A stretch of 64,000 nucleotides of DNA from the NCBI RefSeq assembly GCF_000384115.1, contig NZ_KB913029.1:2142907-2206906 (forward strand), in the 5' to 3' direction. The notes beneath the pieces were generated by a model, which saw nothing but the letters and a program-made list of their open reading frames with translations, was not told the origin of the DNA and ran no database searches. The stretch is from Sporichthya polymorpha DSM 43042 (lineage in GTDB: Bacteria > Actinomycetota > Actinomycetes > Sporichthyales > Sporichthyaceae). Shown in pieces: positions 16,574 through 26,881 of this stretch. The translations under genes were made by a program, and so were the position numbers. Every line of letters begins with the position of its first letter. Position 1 is the stretch's first letter.

Positions 16574-17869
16574 GTGCGCGTCCTGCCGGTCGCCGGCGTC
16601 ATGCCGCGCCGCGTCGCGACTCTCTCCGTGCACACCTCGCCCCTGGACCAACCGGGCACGGGTGACGCCGGCGGGATGAACGTCTATGTCGTCGAGGTCG
16701 CCAAACGGCTCGCCCAGGCGGGCGTCGAGGTCGAGATCTTCACGCGTACGACCTCGTCGGACTTACCGCCCGTGGTCGAGACGGCGCCGGGAGTCACCGT
16801 CCGGCACGTCACCGCCGGGCCGTTCGAGGGCCTCGCGAAGGAGGACCTCCCGGCCCAGCTGTGCGCCTTCACGACCGGCGTCCTGCGGGCCGAGGCGACC
16901 CGCGATCCGGGGCACTACGACCTCGTCCACTCGCACTACTGGCTCTCCGGTCAGGTCGGCTGGCTGGCCGCCGAGCGGTGGGGAATCCCCCTCGTGCACT
17001 CGATGCACACGATGGCGAAGGTGAAGAACGCCACACTCGCCGAGGGCGACATCCCGGAGCCGGCGGCGCGGATCATCGGCGAGACCCAGGTGGTCGACGC
17101 CGCGGACCGGCTCGTGGCCAACACCGCCGAGGAGGCGGAGCAGCTCGTCGACCTCTACGGCGCGGACCCGGGCCGCGTCGACGTGGTCCCGCCCGGCGTC
17201 GACCTCGACGTCTTCGTCCCCGGTCGCCGCTCCGCCGCGCGCGTCGAGCTCGGCATCGCGGACACCGACGACGTGATCCTGTTCGTGGGCCGCATTCAGC
17301 CGCTCAAGGCCCCGGACGTCCTCCTCGCCGCGGTCGCGAAGCTCGTCGCGGGTAACCTCGCGCGCCGGCAGCGGACGATGGTCGCCGTCGTCGGCGGCCC
17401 GAGCGGGTCCGGCACCGCCGAGCCCGAGCAGCTGCAGAAGATGGCCGTCGAACTCGGCATCAGCGACCTCGTCCACTTCTCCCCGGCGCTGCCGCAGCGC
17501 GAGCTGGCGCGCTGGTACCAGGCGGCGGACGTCACCGTCGTCCCCTCGTACTCGGAGTCCTTCGGGCTGGTGGCCGTCGAGTCGCAGGCCTGCGGGACGC
17601 CCGTGGTCGCCGCGTCGGTCGGCGGGCTGCGGACCGCGGTGTCGGCGGGCGAGTCCGGCCTGCTGGTGACCGGCCACGACCCCGACGACTACGCCGCGGC
17701 CCTGCACCGCCTGATCACCGACCACGACCTGCGCCGCCGCCTCGGTGACGGGGCGGTCGAGCACGCCGGCCGGTTCGGCTGGTCGGCGACGGCCGCCCGC
17801 CTGCTCGGCGTCTACGCCAACGCGATGACCGGCTCCCCGGCCGCCGCGGCCCTGCGGGCGCGCGGATGA
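16574..17869 (+). CDS. mshA: D-inositol-3-phosphate glycosyltransferase
   Basis: The 431-residue GT4 enzyme begins with the MshA-specific [20 protein letters not shown] segment, then [15 protein letters not shown], the nucleotide-sugar region [15 protein letters not shown] (about 235-249) and the [20 protein letters not shown] motif (about 327-346). It joins GlcNAc to inositol-3-phosphate, the first step of mycothiol synthesis. GTG 16574 has GGGAGG seven bases upstream; ATG 16601 is a possible alternative. It overlaps the YbjN-like gene by four bases. Confidence 0.95.
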   Translation: MRVLPVAGVMPRRVATLSVHTSPLDQPGTGDAGGMNVYVVEVAKRLAQAGVEVEIFTRTTSSDLPPVVETAPGVTVRHVTAGPFEGLAKEDLPAQLCAFTTGVLRAEATRDPGHYDLVHSHYWLSGQVGWLAAERWGIPLVHSMHTMAKVKNATLAEGDIPEPAARIIGETQVVDAADRLVANTAEEAEQLVDLYGADPGRVDVVPPGVDLDVFVPGRRSAARVELGIADTDDVILFVGRIQPLKAPDVLLAAVAKLVAGNLARRQRTMVAVVGGPSGSGTAEPEQLQKMAVELGISDLVHFSPALPQRELARWYQAADVTVVPSYSESFGLVAVESQACGTPVVAASVGGLRTAVSAGESGLLVTGHDPDDYAAALHRLITDHDLRRRLGDGAVEHAGRFGWSATAARLLGVYANAMTGSPAAAALRARG

Positions 17870-18387
17870 CGGGCTCCTCGACCGACCAGGCCGCGGTCTG
17901 CGGGCTCCTGCGCCGGGAGCTCGACGCGATGGAGCTCGACTGGACCGAGGCGCGCCCGGGCCTGTTCGTCGTCACCCTGCCGGGGACGAAGAAGCTCTCG
18001 ACGACCTGCGCGCTCGCGGTCGGGCCGCACGCCCTGACGATCAACGCCTTCGTCGCGCGCCGGCCGGACGAGAACCACGAGGAGGTCTACCGCTGGCTGC
18101 TGGAGCGCAACGCCCGCATGTACGGGGTCGCGTTCATGATCGACCAGCTCGGTGACATCTACCTCTCCGGCCGGGTCGCGCTGAAGGCCCTCGATGCCGA
18201 CGAGCTCGACCGGCTGCTCGGCTCGGTGCTCGAGTACGCGGACGGCAGCTTCAACCCGATCCTCGAGCGGGGCTTCGCCTCCTCGATCCGCAAGGAGCAC
18301 GCCTGGCGGGTCTCGCGGGGCGAGTCCACACACAATCTCGACGCCTTCCGCCACCTCCTCGACGCCGCGGATCCGAGCGAGTCCTAG
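17866..18387 (+). CDS. YbjN-domain protein
   Basis: The 173-residue protein has the YbjN/type III chaperone-like fold pattern: [21 protein letters not shown], followed by [11 protein letters not shown]. It follows mshA with an overlap, as in Streptomyces, and leads to the phosphoglycerate mutase after ten bases. The family has no settled biochemical role; some members influence stress and motility. Confidence 0.85.
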   Translation: MTGSSTDQAAVCGLLRRELDAMELDWTEARPGLFVVTLPGTKKLSTTCALAVGPHALTINAFVARRPDENHEEVYRWLLERNARMYGVAFMIDQLGDIYLSGRVALKALDADELDRLLGSVLEYADGSFNPILERGFASSIRKEHAWRVSRGESTHNLDAFRHLLDAADPSES

Positions 18388-18397
18388 GCTGCGGGCC

Positions 18398-19153
18398 ATG
18401 CCCGAGGCGATGTATCGACTCGTCCTGCTCCGGCACGGCGAGTCCGAGTGGAATGCGAAGAACCTCTTCACCGGCTGGGTCGACGTCGATCTGTCGGCCA
18501 AGGGGGAGACGGAGGCCGCCAAAGGTGGCCGCCTGCTGACGGAGGCGGACGTCCTGCCGGACGTCGTGCACACCTCGCTGCTGCGGCGGGCGATCCGGAC
18601 GTCGGAGATCGCGCTGCACGCCGCGGACCGGCACTGGATCCCGGTCCGGCGCAGCTGGCGTCTCAACGAGCGCCACTACGGCGGGCTGCAGGGCAAGGAC
18701 AAGAAGGCGACGCTGGAGGCGTTCGGCGAGGAGCAGTTTCTGCTCTGGCGCCGGTCCTACGACACCCCGCCCCCGCCGCTGCCGGACGACGACGAGTACT
18801 CGCAGGTGCACGACCCGCGCTACGCGGCCCTCGCGCCGGAGATCGTGCCGCGGACCGAGTGCCTCGCCGACGTCGTCGAGCGGCTGCTGCCGTACTGGTA
18901 CGACGCGATCGTCCCCGACCTGCGCGCCGGGCTGACCGTCGCGGTCGCGGCGCACGGCAACTCGCTGCGGGCGATGGTCAAGCACCTCGACGGGATGAGC
19001 GAGGAGGCCGTCGTCGGCCTCAACATCCCGACCGGCATCCCGCTGCTCTACGAGCTCGACGCGGACCTCCGCCCGGTGCAGCCCGGCGGCCGGTACCTCG
19101 ACCCGGACGCGGCCGCCGCGGCGATCAACGCCGTCGCGAACCAGGGTCGCTGA
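18398..19153 (+). CDS. gpmA: 2,3-bisphosphoglycerate-dependent phosphoglycerate mutase
   Basis: The 251-residue protein has the phosphohistidine motif [20 protein letters not shown] (about 9-28), the [11 protein letters not shown] and [13 protein letters not shown] signatures, and the second histidine in [16 protein letters not shown] (about 185-200). It interconverts 3- and 2-phosphoglycerate in glycolysis. The length is standard. It is probably the last gene of the mshA transcript and faces phoU. Confidence 0.95.
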   Translation: MPEAMYRLVLLRHGESEWNAKNLFTGWVDVDLSAKGETEAAKGGRLLTEADVLPDVVHTSLLRRAIRTSEIALHAADRHWIPVRRSWRLNERHYGGLQGKDKKATLEAFGEEQFLLWRRSYDTPPPPLPDDDEYSQVHDPRYAALAPEIVPRTECLADVVERLLPYWYDAIVPDLRAGLTVAVAAHGNSLRAMVKHLDGMSEEAVVGLNIPTGIPLLYELDADLRPVQPGGRYLDPDAAAAAINAVANQGR

Positions 19154-19179
19154 CCGACCGTCAGTTCACGTGGTCGGTC
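19152..19179. terminator. Possible bidirectional terminator between gpmA and phoU
   Basis: GACCGAC (19152-19158) and GTCGGTC (19173-19179) form a 7-bp stem with a 14-base loop between convergent genes. No T-run follows, so support is modest. Confidence 0.35.
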
Positions 19180-19186
19180 CGAGTTG

Positions 19187-19882
19187 TCAGTCCGTGGGGC
19201 CGGCGGTGAACGCGTCCGGCCCCTCCGTCTCGGGGGTGTTCGGCCACTCGCCGGTGACGAGGAAGACCACGCGCCGGGCGACCGAGACCGCGTGGTCGGC
19301 GTACCGCTCGTAGAAGCGGGCGAGCTGCGAGAGGTCGACCGCGGTCTGGATGCCGTGCGGCCAGTCCGGTGACATCAGCGCGCGGAACATCTGCGCGTGC
19401 AGGCGGTCCATCTGGTCGTCGCTGGCCTCCAGCGCCAGCGCCGCCGAGACGTCGCGCGAGGCGACGACGCTGCCGGCCTTGGTGACGATCCGTTGGGCGA
19501 GGTGGCCCATCTCCATCAGCAGCGCGACCATCTCCGGCGGCACCGCGGAGGACGGGTAACGCATCCGGGCGACCTTCGCGACGTGCAGCGCGAGGTCACC
19601 CATCCGCTCGATGTCCGCGGTCATCTGCAGGCTGGTGATCACGGTGCGCAGATCCGTCGCGACGACGGGCTGCTGACGGACCAACAGGTCGCAGGCCTTC
19701 TCCTCGAGCTCGTCGCGGCGCTGGTCGATCGTCTTGTCGTGCGAGATGACGCTCTCCGCGAGGGCCAGGTCCGCCTCCAACAGGGCGGTGGTCGCGCGGG
19801 CCATGGCGAACCCGACGAGCTGGGTCATCTCGACCAGGCCGTTACGCAGATGGTCGAGCTCTCCCTGGAAGGCGTCCCGCAT
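19187..19882 (-). CDS. phoU: Phosphate signalling protein PhoU
   Basis: The 231-residue all-helical protein begins MRDAFQGELDHLRNGLVEM and shows the two PhoU repeats with ADIERMGDLALHVAKVARM (about 92-110) and YERYADHAVSVARRVVFLVTG (about 192-212), both carrying metal-site carboxylates. PhoU links the Pst phosphate transporter to the SenX3 kinase and keeps it silent when phosphate is ample. ATG 19882 gives the family length. It diverges from senX3 over a gap with PHO-box-like repeats. Confidence 0.93.
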   Translation of the reverse strand: MRDAFQGELDHLRNGLVEMTQLVGFAMARATTALLEADLALAESVISHDKTIDQRRDELEEKACDLLVRQQPVVATDLRTVITSLQMTADIERMGDLALHVAKVARMRYPSSAVPPEMVALLMEMGHLAQRIVTKAGSVVASRDVSAALALEASDDQMDRLHAQMFRALMSPDWPHGIQTAVDLSQLARFYERYADHAVSVARRVVFLVTGEWPNTPETEGPDAFTAGPTD

Positions 19883-19901
19883 GCTTCCCAGGCTGCCCTG
19901 C

Positions 19902-19934
19902 CCGCGGTGAACGCCCGTCGTCGCCAAGGTGAAC
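19902..19934 (-). promoter_or_regulatory. PHO-box-like repeats between phoU and senX3
   Basis: On the reverse strand GTTCACCTTGG (19924-19934) and GTTCACCGCGG (19902-19912) are separated by one degenerate 11-base unit, keeping the 11-base register of PhoP/RegX3 boxes. The site lies 20-52 bases upstream of phoU and about 100 bases before senX3. Autoregulation by RegX3 is inferred. Confidence 0.55.
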
Positions 19935-20032
19935 TCTGGGCGCGGGCGGCGTGACGGCGGACTCAGCACGTCGGTGGGGCTCCTCCGGCCACCTACCATC
20001 GGTGTCATGACGCCCCGACCGGGAGCCGCCGG

Positions 20033-21196
20033 GTGGACGCCTCGCTGATCGCGCTGGGTGCCCTCGTCGGGCTCGTCATCGGCCTGGCCGCCGGGCTGGC
20101 CCACCGGTTCAGCGACCGCGCGTACCACCCACCGCTGCCGGAGACCGGGTCCGGCCTGCCGCAGGGCGTCGCGCAGGTGCTGTCGGTGCTGCAGTCGCTC
20201 GCGGTCGTCGTCGACGCCGAGGACAAGGTTCAGCGCGCCAGTCCCGCCGCGTACGCGTTCGGAATCGTCAAGGACGGGCGGCTCGTCGTCGACGATCTCG
20301 TCGACCTCGTGGGGAACACCCGCCGGGACGGCCGGATCCGCAACACCGAGCTCGAGCTGCCGCGTGGTCCGGTCGGCGAGGGGACGCTCGCGGCCCGTGC
20401 CCGGGTCGCGCCCCTCGGCGCGGATCACGTCCTGATCCTGATCGAGGATCAGACCGACGCCCGCCGCGTCGATGCGATCCGCCGCGACTTCGTCGCCAAC
20501 GTCAGCCACGAGCTCAAGACCCCTGTGGGGGCGCTGCGCCTGCTCGCCGAGGCGGTGCAGGACGCCTCCGACGACCCCGAGGCGGTCGTGCGGTTCGCCG
20601 GCCGGATGCAGCACGAGTCGATGCGCCTCTCGCACCTCGTGCAGGAACTGATCGACCTGTCCCGCCTGGAGAGCAACGACCCGCTCAAGGGCGCAGCCGC
20701 GGTCGGGATCGACACGGTCGTCGACGCGGCGATCGACCGCACGCTCGAACTCGCGGCCGCGAAGGGCATCGGGATCAGCAACGGCGGCGAGCACGGGCTC
20801 AAGGTCTGGGGCAGCGAGGTTCAGCTCGTCATGGCCGTCGGCAACCTCATCGAGAACGCCGTGAACTACAGCCCGGAGCGGACCCGGGTCGAGGTGACGG
20901 TCCGTCGGGCTCGCGATCTCGCCGAGATCACCGTCACCGACCAGGGCATCGGGATCCCCGGCTCCGAGCTCGAGCGGATCTTCGAGCGGTTCTACCGCGT
21001 CGACCCGGCCCGCTCGCGGGTCACGGGTGGGACCGGCCTCGGGCTCTCGATCGTCAAGCACATCGCCCAGAACCACGGCGGCGACGTCCGGGTGCGGAGC
21101 TCGGAGGGTTCGGGCTCGGTGTTCACCCTGCGTCTGCCGCTGTTGACGTCGGCCTCCGGCACCGGCCGGCGGCTTCCGGAGGAGGAGTATCCGTGA
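20033..21196 (+). CDS. senX3: Sensor histidine kinase SenX3
   Basis: The 387-residue kinase has one N-terminal membrane segment (about 5-24), a PAS-like region (about 50-140), the HisKA box [20 protein letters not shown] with His159, and an ATPase domain with N box [10 protein letters not shown]1 DQGIGIP and G2 [14 protein letters not shown]. It phosphorylates RegX3 under phosphate limitation. The start is GTG 20033. The stop overlaps regX3 by four bases. Confidence 0.93.
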   Translation: MDASLIALGALVGLVIGLAAGLAHRFSDRAYHPPLPETGSGLPQGVAQVLSVLQSLAVVVDAEDKVQRASPAAYAFGIVKDGRLVVDDLVDLVGNTRRDGRIRNTELELPRGPVGEGTLAARARVAPLGADHVLILIEDQTDARRVDAIRRDFVANVSHELKTPVGALRLLAEAVQDASDDPEAVVRFAGRMQHESMRLSHLVQELIDLSRLESNDPLKGAAAVGIDTVVDAAIDRTLELAAAKGIGISNGGEHGLKVWGSEVQLVMAVGNLIENAVNYSPERTRVEVTVRRARDLAEITVTDQGIGIPGSELERIFERFYRVDPARSRVTGGTGLGLSIVKHIAQNHGGDVRVRSSEGSGSVFTLRLPLLTSASGTGRRLPEEEYP

Positions 21197-21873
21197 CCCG
21201 TCTGCTGGTGGTCGAGGACGAGGAATCGTTCTCCGACGCGCTGTCCTACATGCTCCGCAAGGAGGGGTTCGAGGTCGCCGTCGCCGCCACCGGGCCCGAC
21301 GCGCTGGAGGAGTTCGACCGCAGCGGCGCCGACCTCGTCCTGCTCGACCTGATGCTGCCCGGTCTACCGGGCACCGAGGTCTGCCGCGCGCTGCGGCAGA
21401 AGTCGAACGTGCCGGTGATCATGCTGACCGCCAAGGACAGCGAGATCGACAAGGTCGTCGGGCTGGAGATGGGCGCCGACGACTACGTGACCAAGCCGTT
21501 CTCGCACCGCGAGCTGCTCGCGCGGATCCGGGCGGTGCTGCGCCGGCAGGGCGACGTCGAGGAGCCGGCGTCCACGGCGCTGGTCGCGGGACCGGTCCGG
21601 ATGGACGTGGACCGGCACGTGGTCACCGTGAACGGCGAACCCGTCGCGCTGCCGCTCAAGGAGTTCGAGCTGCTCGAACTGTTGCTGCGCAACGCCGGTC
21701 GGGTGCTCACCCGCGGGCAGTTGATCGACCGGATCTGGGGCGCGGACTACGTCGGCGACACCAAGACGCTCGACGTCCACGTGAAGCGGTTGCGGTCCAA
21801 GATCGAGCCCGATCCAGGCTCCCCGAAGCACCTCGTCACGGTGCGCGGACTCGGGTACAAATTCGAGCCCTGA
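21193..21873 (+). CDS. regX3: Response regulator RegX3
   Basis: The 226-residue OmpR/PhoB-type regulator has the receiver with acidic pocket Glu8-Asp9, Asp52 in VLLDLMLPG, the conserved Lys in [12 protein letters not shown], and a winged helix with [25 protein letters not shown] at the end. It works with SenX3 and PhoU in phosphate control. Candidate PHO boxes precede ppk1 and the phoU/senX3 pair in this window. Confidence 0.94.
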   Translation: MTRLLVVEDEESFSDALSYMLRKEGFEVAVAATGPDALEEFDRSGADLVLLDLMLPGLPGTEVCRALRQKSNVPVIMLTAKDSEIDKVVGLEMGADDYVTKPFSHRELLARIRAVLRRQGDVEEPASTALVAGPVRMDVDRHVVTVNGEPVALPLKEFELLELLLRNAGRVLTRGQLIDRIWGADYVGDTKTLDVHVKRLRSKIEPDPGSPKHLVTVRGLGYKFEP

Positions 21874-22079
21874 ATCGGTCCCGGAATCGGTCATGTGCCC
21901 GGCGTCATAACGATTCGGCGTGTCGCTGCAGGGTCCAGCTGACCTGCGGGAGTACGAGCACTTCTCGGTTGTCAAGTACCTATCAGCGGCTGTGTATGGC
22001 CCTGACCTGCGCAAACGTCCGAGGGGCCATCTCCGGCGCGTGGTATTCTTGGATTGCCAAAGGAAGGGGAACGACACCA

Positions 22080-22562
22080 ATGGCGTTCAAGGTCGGCGAG
22101 ACGGTGGTGTACCCGCACCATGGCGCAGCGCTCATCGAGGCTATCGAAACCCGCCAGATCAAGGGCGTTGACCGGACGTACCTCGTCCTGAAGGTTGCCC
22201 AGGGCGACCTGACAGTGCGCGTACCTGCCGACAACGTCGATCTGGTCGGCGTTCGTGACGTGGTGGGCCAGGAAGGGCTGGACCGCGTGTTCGAGGTGCT
22301 TCGCGCCCCGCACACCGAGGAGCCCACGAACTGGTCGCGCCGCTACAAGGCGAACCTCGAGAAGCTGGCGTCCGGTGACGTCATCAAGGTCGCCGAGGTC
22401 GTCCGCGACCTGTGGCGTCGTGAGCGCGACCGCGGTCTGTCCGCGGGCGAGAAGCGCATGTTGGCGAAGGCCCGTCAGATTCTGGTCTCCGAGCTCGCGC
22501 TCGCCGAGAACACGAATGAGGACAAGGCCGAGGCGATTCTCGACGAGGTTCTCGCCAGCTGA
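22080..22562 (+). CDS. carD: CarD-family transcription factor
   Basis: The 160-residue protein starts [20 protein letters not shown] (RNA polymerase beta-interacting Tudor-like domain, about 1-55) and has the DNA-binding helical domain with [17 protein letters not shown] and [22 protein letters not shown]. CarD stabilises the open promoter complex, notably at rRNA promoters, and is essential in mycobacteria. A possible -10, TATTCT, lies at 22044-22049. It precedes ispD-ispF, the usual actinobacterial order. Confidence 0.95.
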   Translation: MAFKVGETVVYPHHGAALIEAIETRQIKGVDRTYLVLKVAQGDLTVRVPADNVDLVGVRDVVGQEGLDRVFEVLRAPHTEEPTNWSRRYKANLEKLASGDVIKVAEVVRDLWRRERDRGLSAGEKRMLAKARQILVSELALAENTNEDKAEAILDEVLAS

Positions 22563-22584
22563 CCTGACTGGCAAGCTGTCCGCC

Positions 22585-23295
22585 ATGCGGATAGCGGCCG
22601 TCGTCCCCGCCGCGGGACGTGGTGAACGTCTGGGTCCCGGCGGGCCAAAGGCGCTGCGTGAGCTGTCCGGCGTGCCGATCCTGGTGCACGCCGTCCGGGC
22701 CGTCGCGGCGTCGCGAAGCGTCGAACTCGTGGTCGTCGCCGCGCCCCCGGACGGGGTCAGCCTGGTCGCCTCGATGCTGGCCGACCACGACGTGCCGGCC
22801 GAGCTGACCGTCGTCGCTGGCGGCGCGACGCGTCAGGAATCGGTGCGGCGCGCGGTCGCGAGCCTGCCGCCGGAGTTCACCGGCGTGCTCGTGCACGACG
22901 CGGCGCGCCCGCTGGTGCCGGTCGAGCTCGTCGACGCGGTCGCTGCGGCGATCCGCGCCGGCGCCGAGGCGGTGATCCCCGCCCTGGCGGTGACCGACAC
23001 CGTGAAGCAGGTCGACGACGGCATCGTCGTCGCGACGCCGGACCGGGCCGGGCTGGTGGCGGTCCAGACGCCGCAGGGGTTCTCGCGCGCCGTGCTGGAG
23101 AAGGCCCACGCCGCCGCGACCGACGCCGCGGCGACCGACGCCACTGCGACCGACGACGCCGGCCTGGTGGAGCGGATCGGCGTCGCGGTCCGGACCGTGC
23201 CGGGCAGCGAGGAGGCCTTCAAGGTCACGCGTCCGCTGGACCTGGTCTTCGCCGAGGCGATCCTGGCGCGGCGGCGGGCGGACCGGATCCGATGA
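22585..23295 (+). CDS. ispD: 2-C-methyl-D-erythritol 4-phosphate cytidylyltransferase
   Basis: The 236-residue enzyme has the nucleotidyl-transfer motif [22 protein letters not shown] (about 5-26), HDAARPLV (about 95-102) and [16 protein letters not shown] (about 162-177). It makes CDP-methylerythritol in the MEP isoprenoid pathway. An Ala-Thr-Asp microrepeat at about 179-192 (tandem GCGACCGACGCC-type DNA) is an expansion in a loop. It overlaps ispF by four bases. Confidence 0.95.
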   Translation: MRIAAVVPAAGRGERLGPGGPKALRELSGVPILVHAVRAVAASRSVELVVVAAPPDGVSLVASMLADHDVPAELTVVAGGATRQESVRRAVASLPPEFTGVLVHDAARPLVPVELVDAVAAAIRAGAEAVIPALAVTDTVKQVDDGIVVATPDRAGLVAVQTPQGFSRAVLEKAHAAATDAAATDATATDDAGLVERIGVAVRTVPGSEEAFKVTRPLDLVFAEAILARRRADRIR

Positions 23296-23768
23296 GGGTC
23301 GGTATCGGCGTCGACGTCCACGCGTTCGCGACGCTGCCGACGCCCGGCCGCGATCTGTGGCTGGCCGGGCTGTGCTGGCCGGGTGAGCACGCGCTGCTCG
23401 GTCATTCGGACGCGGACGTCGCGGCGCACGCCTGTTGCGACGCGTTGTTCTCCGCGGCGGGCCTCGCCGACCTCGGGGCCCAGTTCGGCACCGCCGAGCC
23501 CGAGTGGGCCGGGGCCTCGGGCTCCGCGCTGCTCGCGGAGGCCGCGCGGCGGGTGCGGGAGGCCGGGTTCGAGATCGGCAACGTCGCGGTGCAGGTGATC
23601 GGCAACCGGCCCCGCCTCGGGCCGCGCCGGGCGGAGGCCGCGGAGGCGCTCTCGGCGGCGGTCGGAGCCCCGGTGTCGGTGTCGGCCACGACCACCGACG
23701 GCCTGGGTCTGACGGGCCGTGGCGAGGGCGTGGCGGCGATCGCAACCGCGCTCGTGTTCCCCGCCTGA
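23292..23768 (+). CDS. ispF: 2-C-methyl-D-erythritol 2,4-cyclodiphosphate synthase
   Basis: The 158-residue protein has the zinc ligands in GIGVDVHAF (Asp8, His10), the [20 protein letters not shown] signature (about 37-56) and the late [18 protein letters not shown] motif. It closes CDP-methylerythritol phosphate to the cyclic diphosphate in the MEP pathway. Length is standard. Confidence 0.95.
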   Translation: MRVGIGVDVHAFATLPTPGRDLWLAGLCWPGEHALLGHSDADVAAHACCDALFSAAGLADLGAQFGTAEPEWAGASGSALLAEAARRVREAGFEIGNVAVQVIGNRPRLGPRRAEAAEALSAAVGAPVSVSATTTDGLGLTGRGEGVAAIATALVFPA

Positions 23769-23849
23769 GCCCACTCAAACGCCTCTGACCTGGGGAAATT
23801 CGCGCGCACCGGCGCTGTGAGATCTTGTGATGAGACCGGTGCGCCGCTT

Positions 23850-23876
23850 GTAACAATCCCGACGCAACCGGGAAAC
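23850..23876 (+). promoter_or_regulatory. Possible GlnR box upstream of nirB
   Basis: GTAAC (23850) and GAAAC (23872) begin 22 bases apart, two 11-base steps, with a degenerate GACGC unit between them. The spacing matches the known GlnR half-site period, but only two of the expected sites agree. nirB is a known GlnR target in Streptomyces, and glnR is in this window. Confidence 0.35.
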
Positions 23877-23933
23877 GCCACTGCGTTGCCATGGGGTCAC
23901 CATCACGACGTGACCCAGTGGAAGGAGTCGGCG

Positions 23934-26504
23934 TTGGCCCCCGATCGCCGCTCTCTCGTGGTCCTCGGCCATGGCATGGTCGGCCACAAGTTCGTCACCG
24001 CGGCGATCGACCGCGGCCTGACGGCCGACTACGAGATCACCGTTCTCGGCGAGGAGTCGCGGCCGGCCTACGACCGGGTCGCGCTGTCGACGGTCTTCGC
24101 GGGCAGCAGCGCCGAGGACCTCTCGCTGCTCCCCGACGGTCACTACCCCGACCCGGCGGTGACGCTGGAGCTGCGGGCGCAGGTCACCGGGATCGACCGG
24201 GCCGCGCGTACGGTCACCCTCGCCGACGGCCGCGTCGTCGACTACGACGTCCTCGTGCTGGCGACGGGGTCGTACCCGTTCGTGCCGCCGGTGCCGGGGC
24301 GCGAGGCGGAGAACTGCTTCGTCTACCGGACGATCGACGACCTCGACGCGATTCGCGCCGCTGCGGTCGACGCGAGCGCCGGCGCGGTGATCGGTGGTGG
24401 CCTGCTCGGGCTGGAGGCGGCCAACGCGCTGCTCAACCTCGGCCTCACGACGCACGTCGTCGAGATGGCGCCGCGTCTGATGCCGCTTCAGGTCGACGAG
24501 GCCGGCGGCGCCATGCTCGCCCGGCACATCCGCGACCTCGGCGTGCACGTCCACCTCGGTGCGACGACCGAGGAGATCGTGGCCGACGAACGGGGCCGGG
24601 TCGCGCAGCTCAAACTGACCGACGCGGAGCCGCTCGACATCGGCGTGCTGGTGTTCTCCGCCGGCATCCGGCCGCGGGACGAGCTCGCCCGGGCCTGCGG
24701 CCTGGAGATCGGGCCGCGCGGCGGCGTCGTCGTGGACGAGAACTGCCGGACCTCGGACCCGGCGATCTTCGCGGTCGGCGAGGTCGCCTGCGCGCAGGGA
24801 GTGGTCTACGGTCTCGTCGCGCCGGGTTACGCGATGGCGGAGACGGCCGCGACGGCGATCGCCGGAGACTCCCGGCCGTTCACGGGCGCGGACCTGTCGA
24901 CCAAGCTGAAGCTGATGGGCGTCGACGTCGCCAGCTTCGGCGACGCGTTCGCGACGACACCGGACGCTCTCGAGCTCACCTACGCGGACCCGATCACCCG
25001 CGTGTACAAGAAGCTGGTCGTGAGTTCCGACGGGTCGCGGCTGCTCGGCGGTGTGCTCGTCGGCGACGCCTCCGCGTATCTGACGCTCCGTCCGATGGCC
25101 GGTTCCGACATCGCTCTCCCCGCCAACCCGGAAGACCTGATCCTCCCGCCGCGATCGGGGTCCGGCGGGGGGATCGGCCCGGTGGCGCTGCCGGACGAGG
25201 CGACGATCTGTTCCTGCGAGAACGTGGAGAAGGGCACGATCGTCGGGGCCGTGACTGCGCACGGCTGCACGACGATCCCCGACGTCAAGGGCTGCACGAA
25301 GGCCGGCACCGGCTGCGGCTCCTGCGTCCCGCTGCTGAAGACGCTGCTGGACCACGAGTTGACCAAGCTCGGTGTGACGGTGAGCAAGGCGATCTGTGAG
25401 CACTTCGCCTACAGCCGGGCGGAGCTGTTCGACATCGTGCGCGTCACGGGTGCGCGGAGCTTCTCCGACATCCTCGCCTCGCACGGCACGGGCCGCGGCT
25501 GCGACATCTGCAAGCCGGTGATCGCCTCGATCCTCGCGAGCCGTTACAACGAGCACGTCCTCGAGGGCGAGCGCGGGAAGCTGCAGGACACCAACGACCA
25601 CCTGCTCGCGAACATGCAGCGCAACGGCACGTACTCGGTGGTGCCACGGATCCCCGGTGGGGAGATCACGCCGGAGGGCCTGATCCTCATCGGCGAGGTC
25701 GCGAAGGAGTTCGGGCTCTACACGAAGATCACGGGTGGTCAGCGGATCGATCTGTTCGGTGCGCGCGCGGAGCAGCTGCCGCTGATCTGGAAGCGGCTCG
25801 TGGACGGCGGCTTCGAGTCGGGGCACGCGTACGGGAAGTCGCTGCGGACGATCAAGTCGTGCGTCGGCTCGACGTGGTGCCGGTACGGCGTGCAGGACTC
25901 GGTCGGCATGGCGATCGCGCTGGAGCTGCGGTACCGCGGGCTGCGGGCGCCGCACAAGCTGAAGTCCGCGGTCTCCGGGTGCGCGCGTGAGTGCGCCGAG
26001 GCGCGCGGGAAGGACTTCGGGATCATCGCGACCGAGAAGGGCTGGAACCTCTACGTCGGCGGCAACGGCGGCATGACGCCGAAGCACGCGATCGAGCTCG
26101 CTCGCGACCTCGACGACGAGACGTTGATCCGTTACATCGACCGGTTCCTGATGTTCTACATCCGCACCGCCGACCGGCTGCAGCGCACGGCGCCGTGGCT
26201 GGAGGCCCTCGACGGCGGGATCGAGTACCTGAAGCAGGTGCTGATCGAGGACTCGCTCGGCATCTGTGCCGACCTCGAGGCGGACATGGCGCGTCACGTC
26301 GCCACGTACGCCGACGAGTGGGCGGCCACCATCGCGGACCCGGAGAAGCTCAAGCGCTTCGTGTCCTTCGTCAACGCCCCCGACGTCCCCGATCCGACGA
26401 TCACGTTCGTCGACGAGCGCGGCCAGATCCGACCCGCCCAGCCGGGTGAGTCCGGAGGGCCACAGCTCGTCGCCGGTCCGACCCTGAAAGTAGGTGCGGT
26501 ATGA
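23934..26504 (+). CDS. nirB: Assimilatory nitrite reductase (NADH), large subunit
   Basis: The 856-residue protein reduces nitrite to ammonium. In order: FAD/NAD domain (about 1-330, VVLGHGMVGHKFV, VIGGGLLGLEAANALLNLG), BFD-type [2Fe-2S] domain (about 415-475, CSCENVEKG and CTKAGTGCGSC), and sulfite/nitrite reductase domain (about 540-800) with the 4Fe-4S/siroheme cysteines in SCVGSTWCRYG and SGCARECAEARGKDFG. TTG 23934 is preferred because GGAAGGAG lies just upstream; GTG 23910 would add eight residues. It heads the nirB-nirD-hemD-cbiX operon with four-base overlaps. Confidence 0.93.
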   Translation: MAPDRRSLVVLGHGMVGHKFVTAAIDRGLTADYEITVLGEESRPAYDRVALSTVFAGSSAEDLSLLPDGHYPDPAVTLELRAQVTGIDRAARTVTLADGRVVDYDVLVLATGSYPFVPPVPGREAENCFVYRTIDDLDAIRAAAVDASAGAVIGGGLLGLEAANALLNLGLTTHVVEMAPRLMPLQVDEAGGAMLARHIRDLGVHVHLGATTEEIVADERGRVAQLKLTDAEPLDIGVLVFSAGIRPRDELARACGLEIGPRGGVVVDENCRTSDPAIFAVGEVACAQGVVYGLVAPGYAMAETAATAIAGDSRPFTGADLSTKLKLMGVDVASFGDAFATTPDALELTYADPITRVYKKLVVSSDGSRLLGGVLVGDASAYLTLRPMAGSDIALPANPEDLILPPRSGSGGGIGPVALPDEATICSCENVEKGTIVGAVTAHGCTTIPDVKGCTKAGTGCGSCVPLLKTLLDHELTKLGVTVSKAICEHFAYSRAELFDIVRVTGARSFSDILASHGTGRGCDICKPVIASILASRYNEHVLEGERGKLQDTNDHLLANMQRNGTYSVVPRIPGGEITPEGLILIGEVAKEFGLYTKITGGQRIDLFGARAEQLPLIWKRLVDGGFESGHAYGKSLRTIKSCVGSTWCRYGVQDSVGMAIALELRYRGLRAPHKLKSAVSGCARECAEARGKDFGIIATEKGWNLYVGGNGGMTPKHAIELARDLDDETLIRYIDRFLMFYIRTADRLQRTAPWLEALDGGIEYLKQVLIEDSLGICADLEADMARHVATYADEWAATIADPEKLKRFVSFVNAPDVPDPTITFVDERGQIRPAQPGESGGPQLVAGPTLKVGAV

Positions 26505-26881
26505 CTGCTCTGGATGCGCGGAGGGACTCCCGCGAGCTCACGTCCACCGAGATCGACACCTGGGTGGACGTCCTCCCGGACGCCGAACTGCCCGCGGAGA
26601 TCGGCGTTCCGGCCCTCGTCGGCACCGCGCCGGTCGCGGTCTTCCGGACCTGGGACGGCGACGTGCACGCGGTGTCGAACCTCGACCCGAAGACCGGGGC
26701 GTCGGTGATGGCGCGCGGCATCGTCGGCACCCGCGGGGACGTGCCGACCGTGGCGTCGCCGCTCTACAAGCACGTGTTCGACCTGCGCACCGGGCGGTGC
26801 CTGGACGACGACTCGCTCGCGCTCGCGCGCTACCAGGCGCGCGTGCGTGAGGGTGTGATCCAGGTGCGTGCAGCCGGATGA
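26501..26881 (+). CDS. nirD: Nitrite reductase (NADH), small subunit
   Basis: The 126-residue protein has the Rieske-like fold of NirD (VPALVGTAPVAVFRTWDGDVHAVSNLDPKTGASVM, then VASPLYKHVFDLRTGRCLDD) but lacks the Cys-His cluster ligands of true Rieske proteins, as expected. It supports NirB in nitrite assimilation. ATG 26501 overlaps the nirB stop. Confidence 0.92.
   Translation: MTALDARRDSRELTSTEIDTWVDVLPDAELPAEIGVPALVGTAPVAVFRTWDGDVHAVSNLDPKTGASVMARGIVGTRGDVPTVASPLYKHVFDLRTGRCLDDDSLALARYQARVREGVIQVRAAG

Noticed and set aside
19187-21076. 629-codon reverse frame joining phoU to sequence antisense of senX3
   Set aside because: Only the last 231 residues are PhoU; the upstream part is antisense shadow. 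The start was set at 19882.
23100-23165. Tandem Ala-Thr-Asp codon repeat in ispD as a regulatory repeat
   Set aside because: It is a short in-frame expansion within a loop of an otherwise normal enzyme and is explained by coding.
23775-26297. 840-codon open frame on the reverse strand of nirB
   Set aside because: It is the mirror of a high-GC coding frame; the translation is low-complexity Arg/Asp/Val without any domain, while the plus strand encodes a complete NirB.
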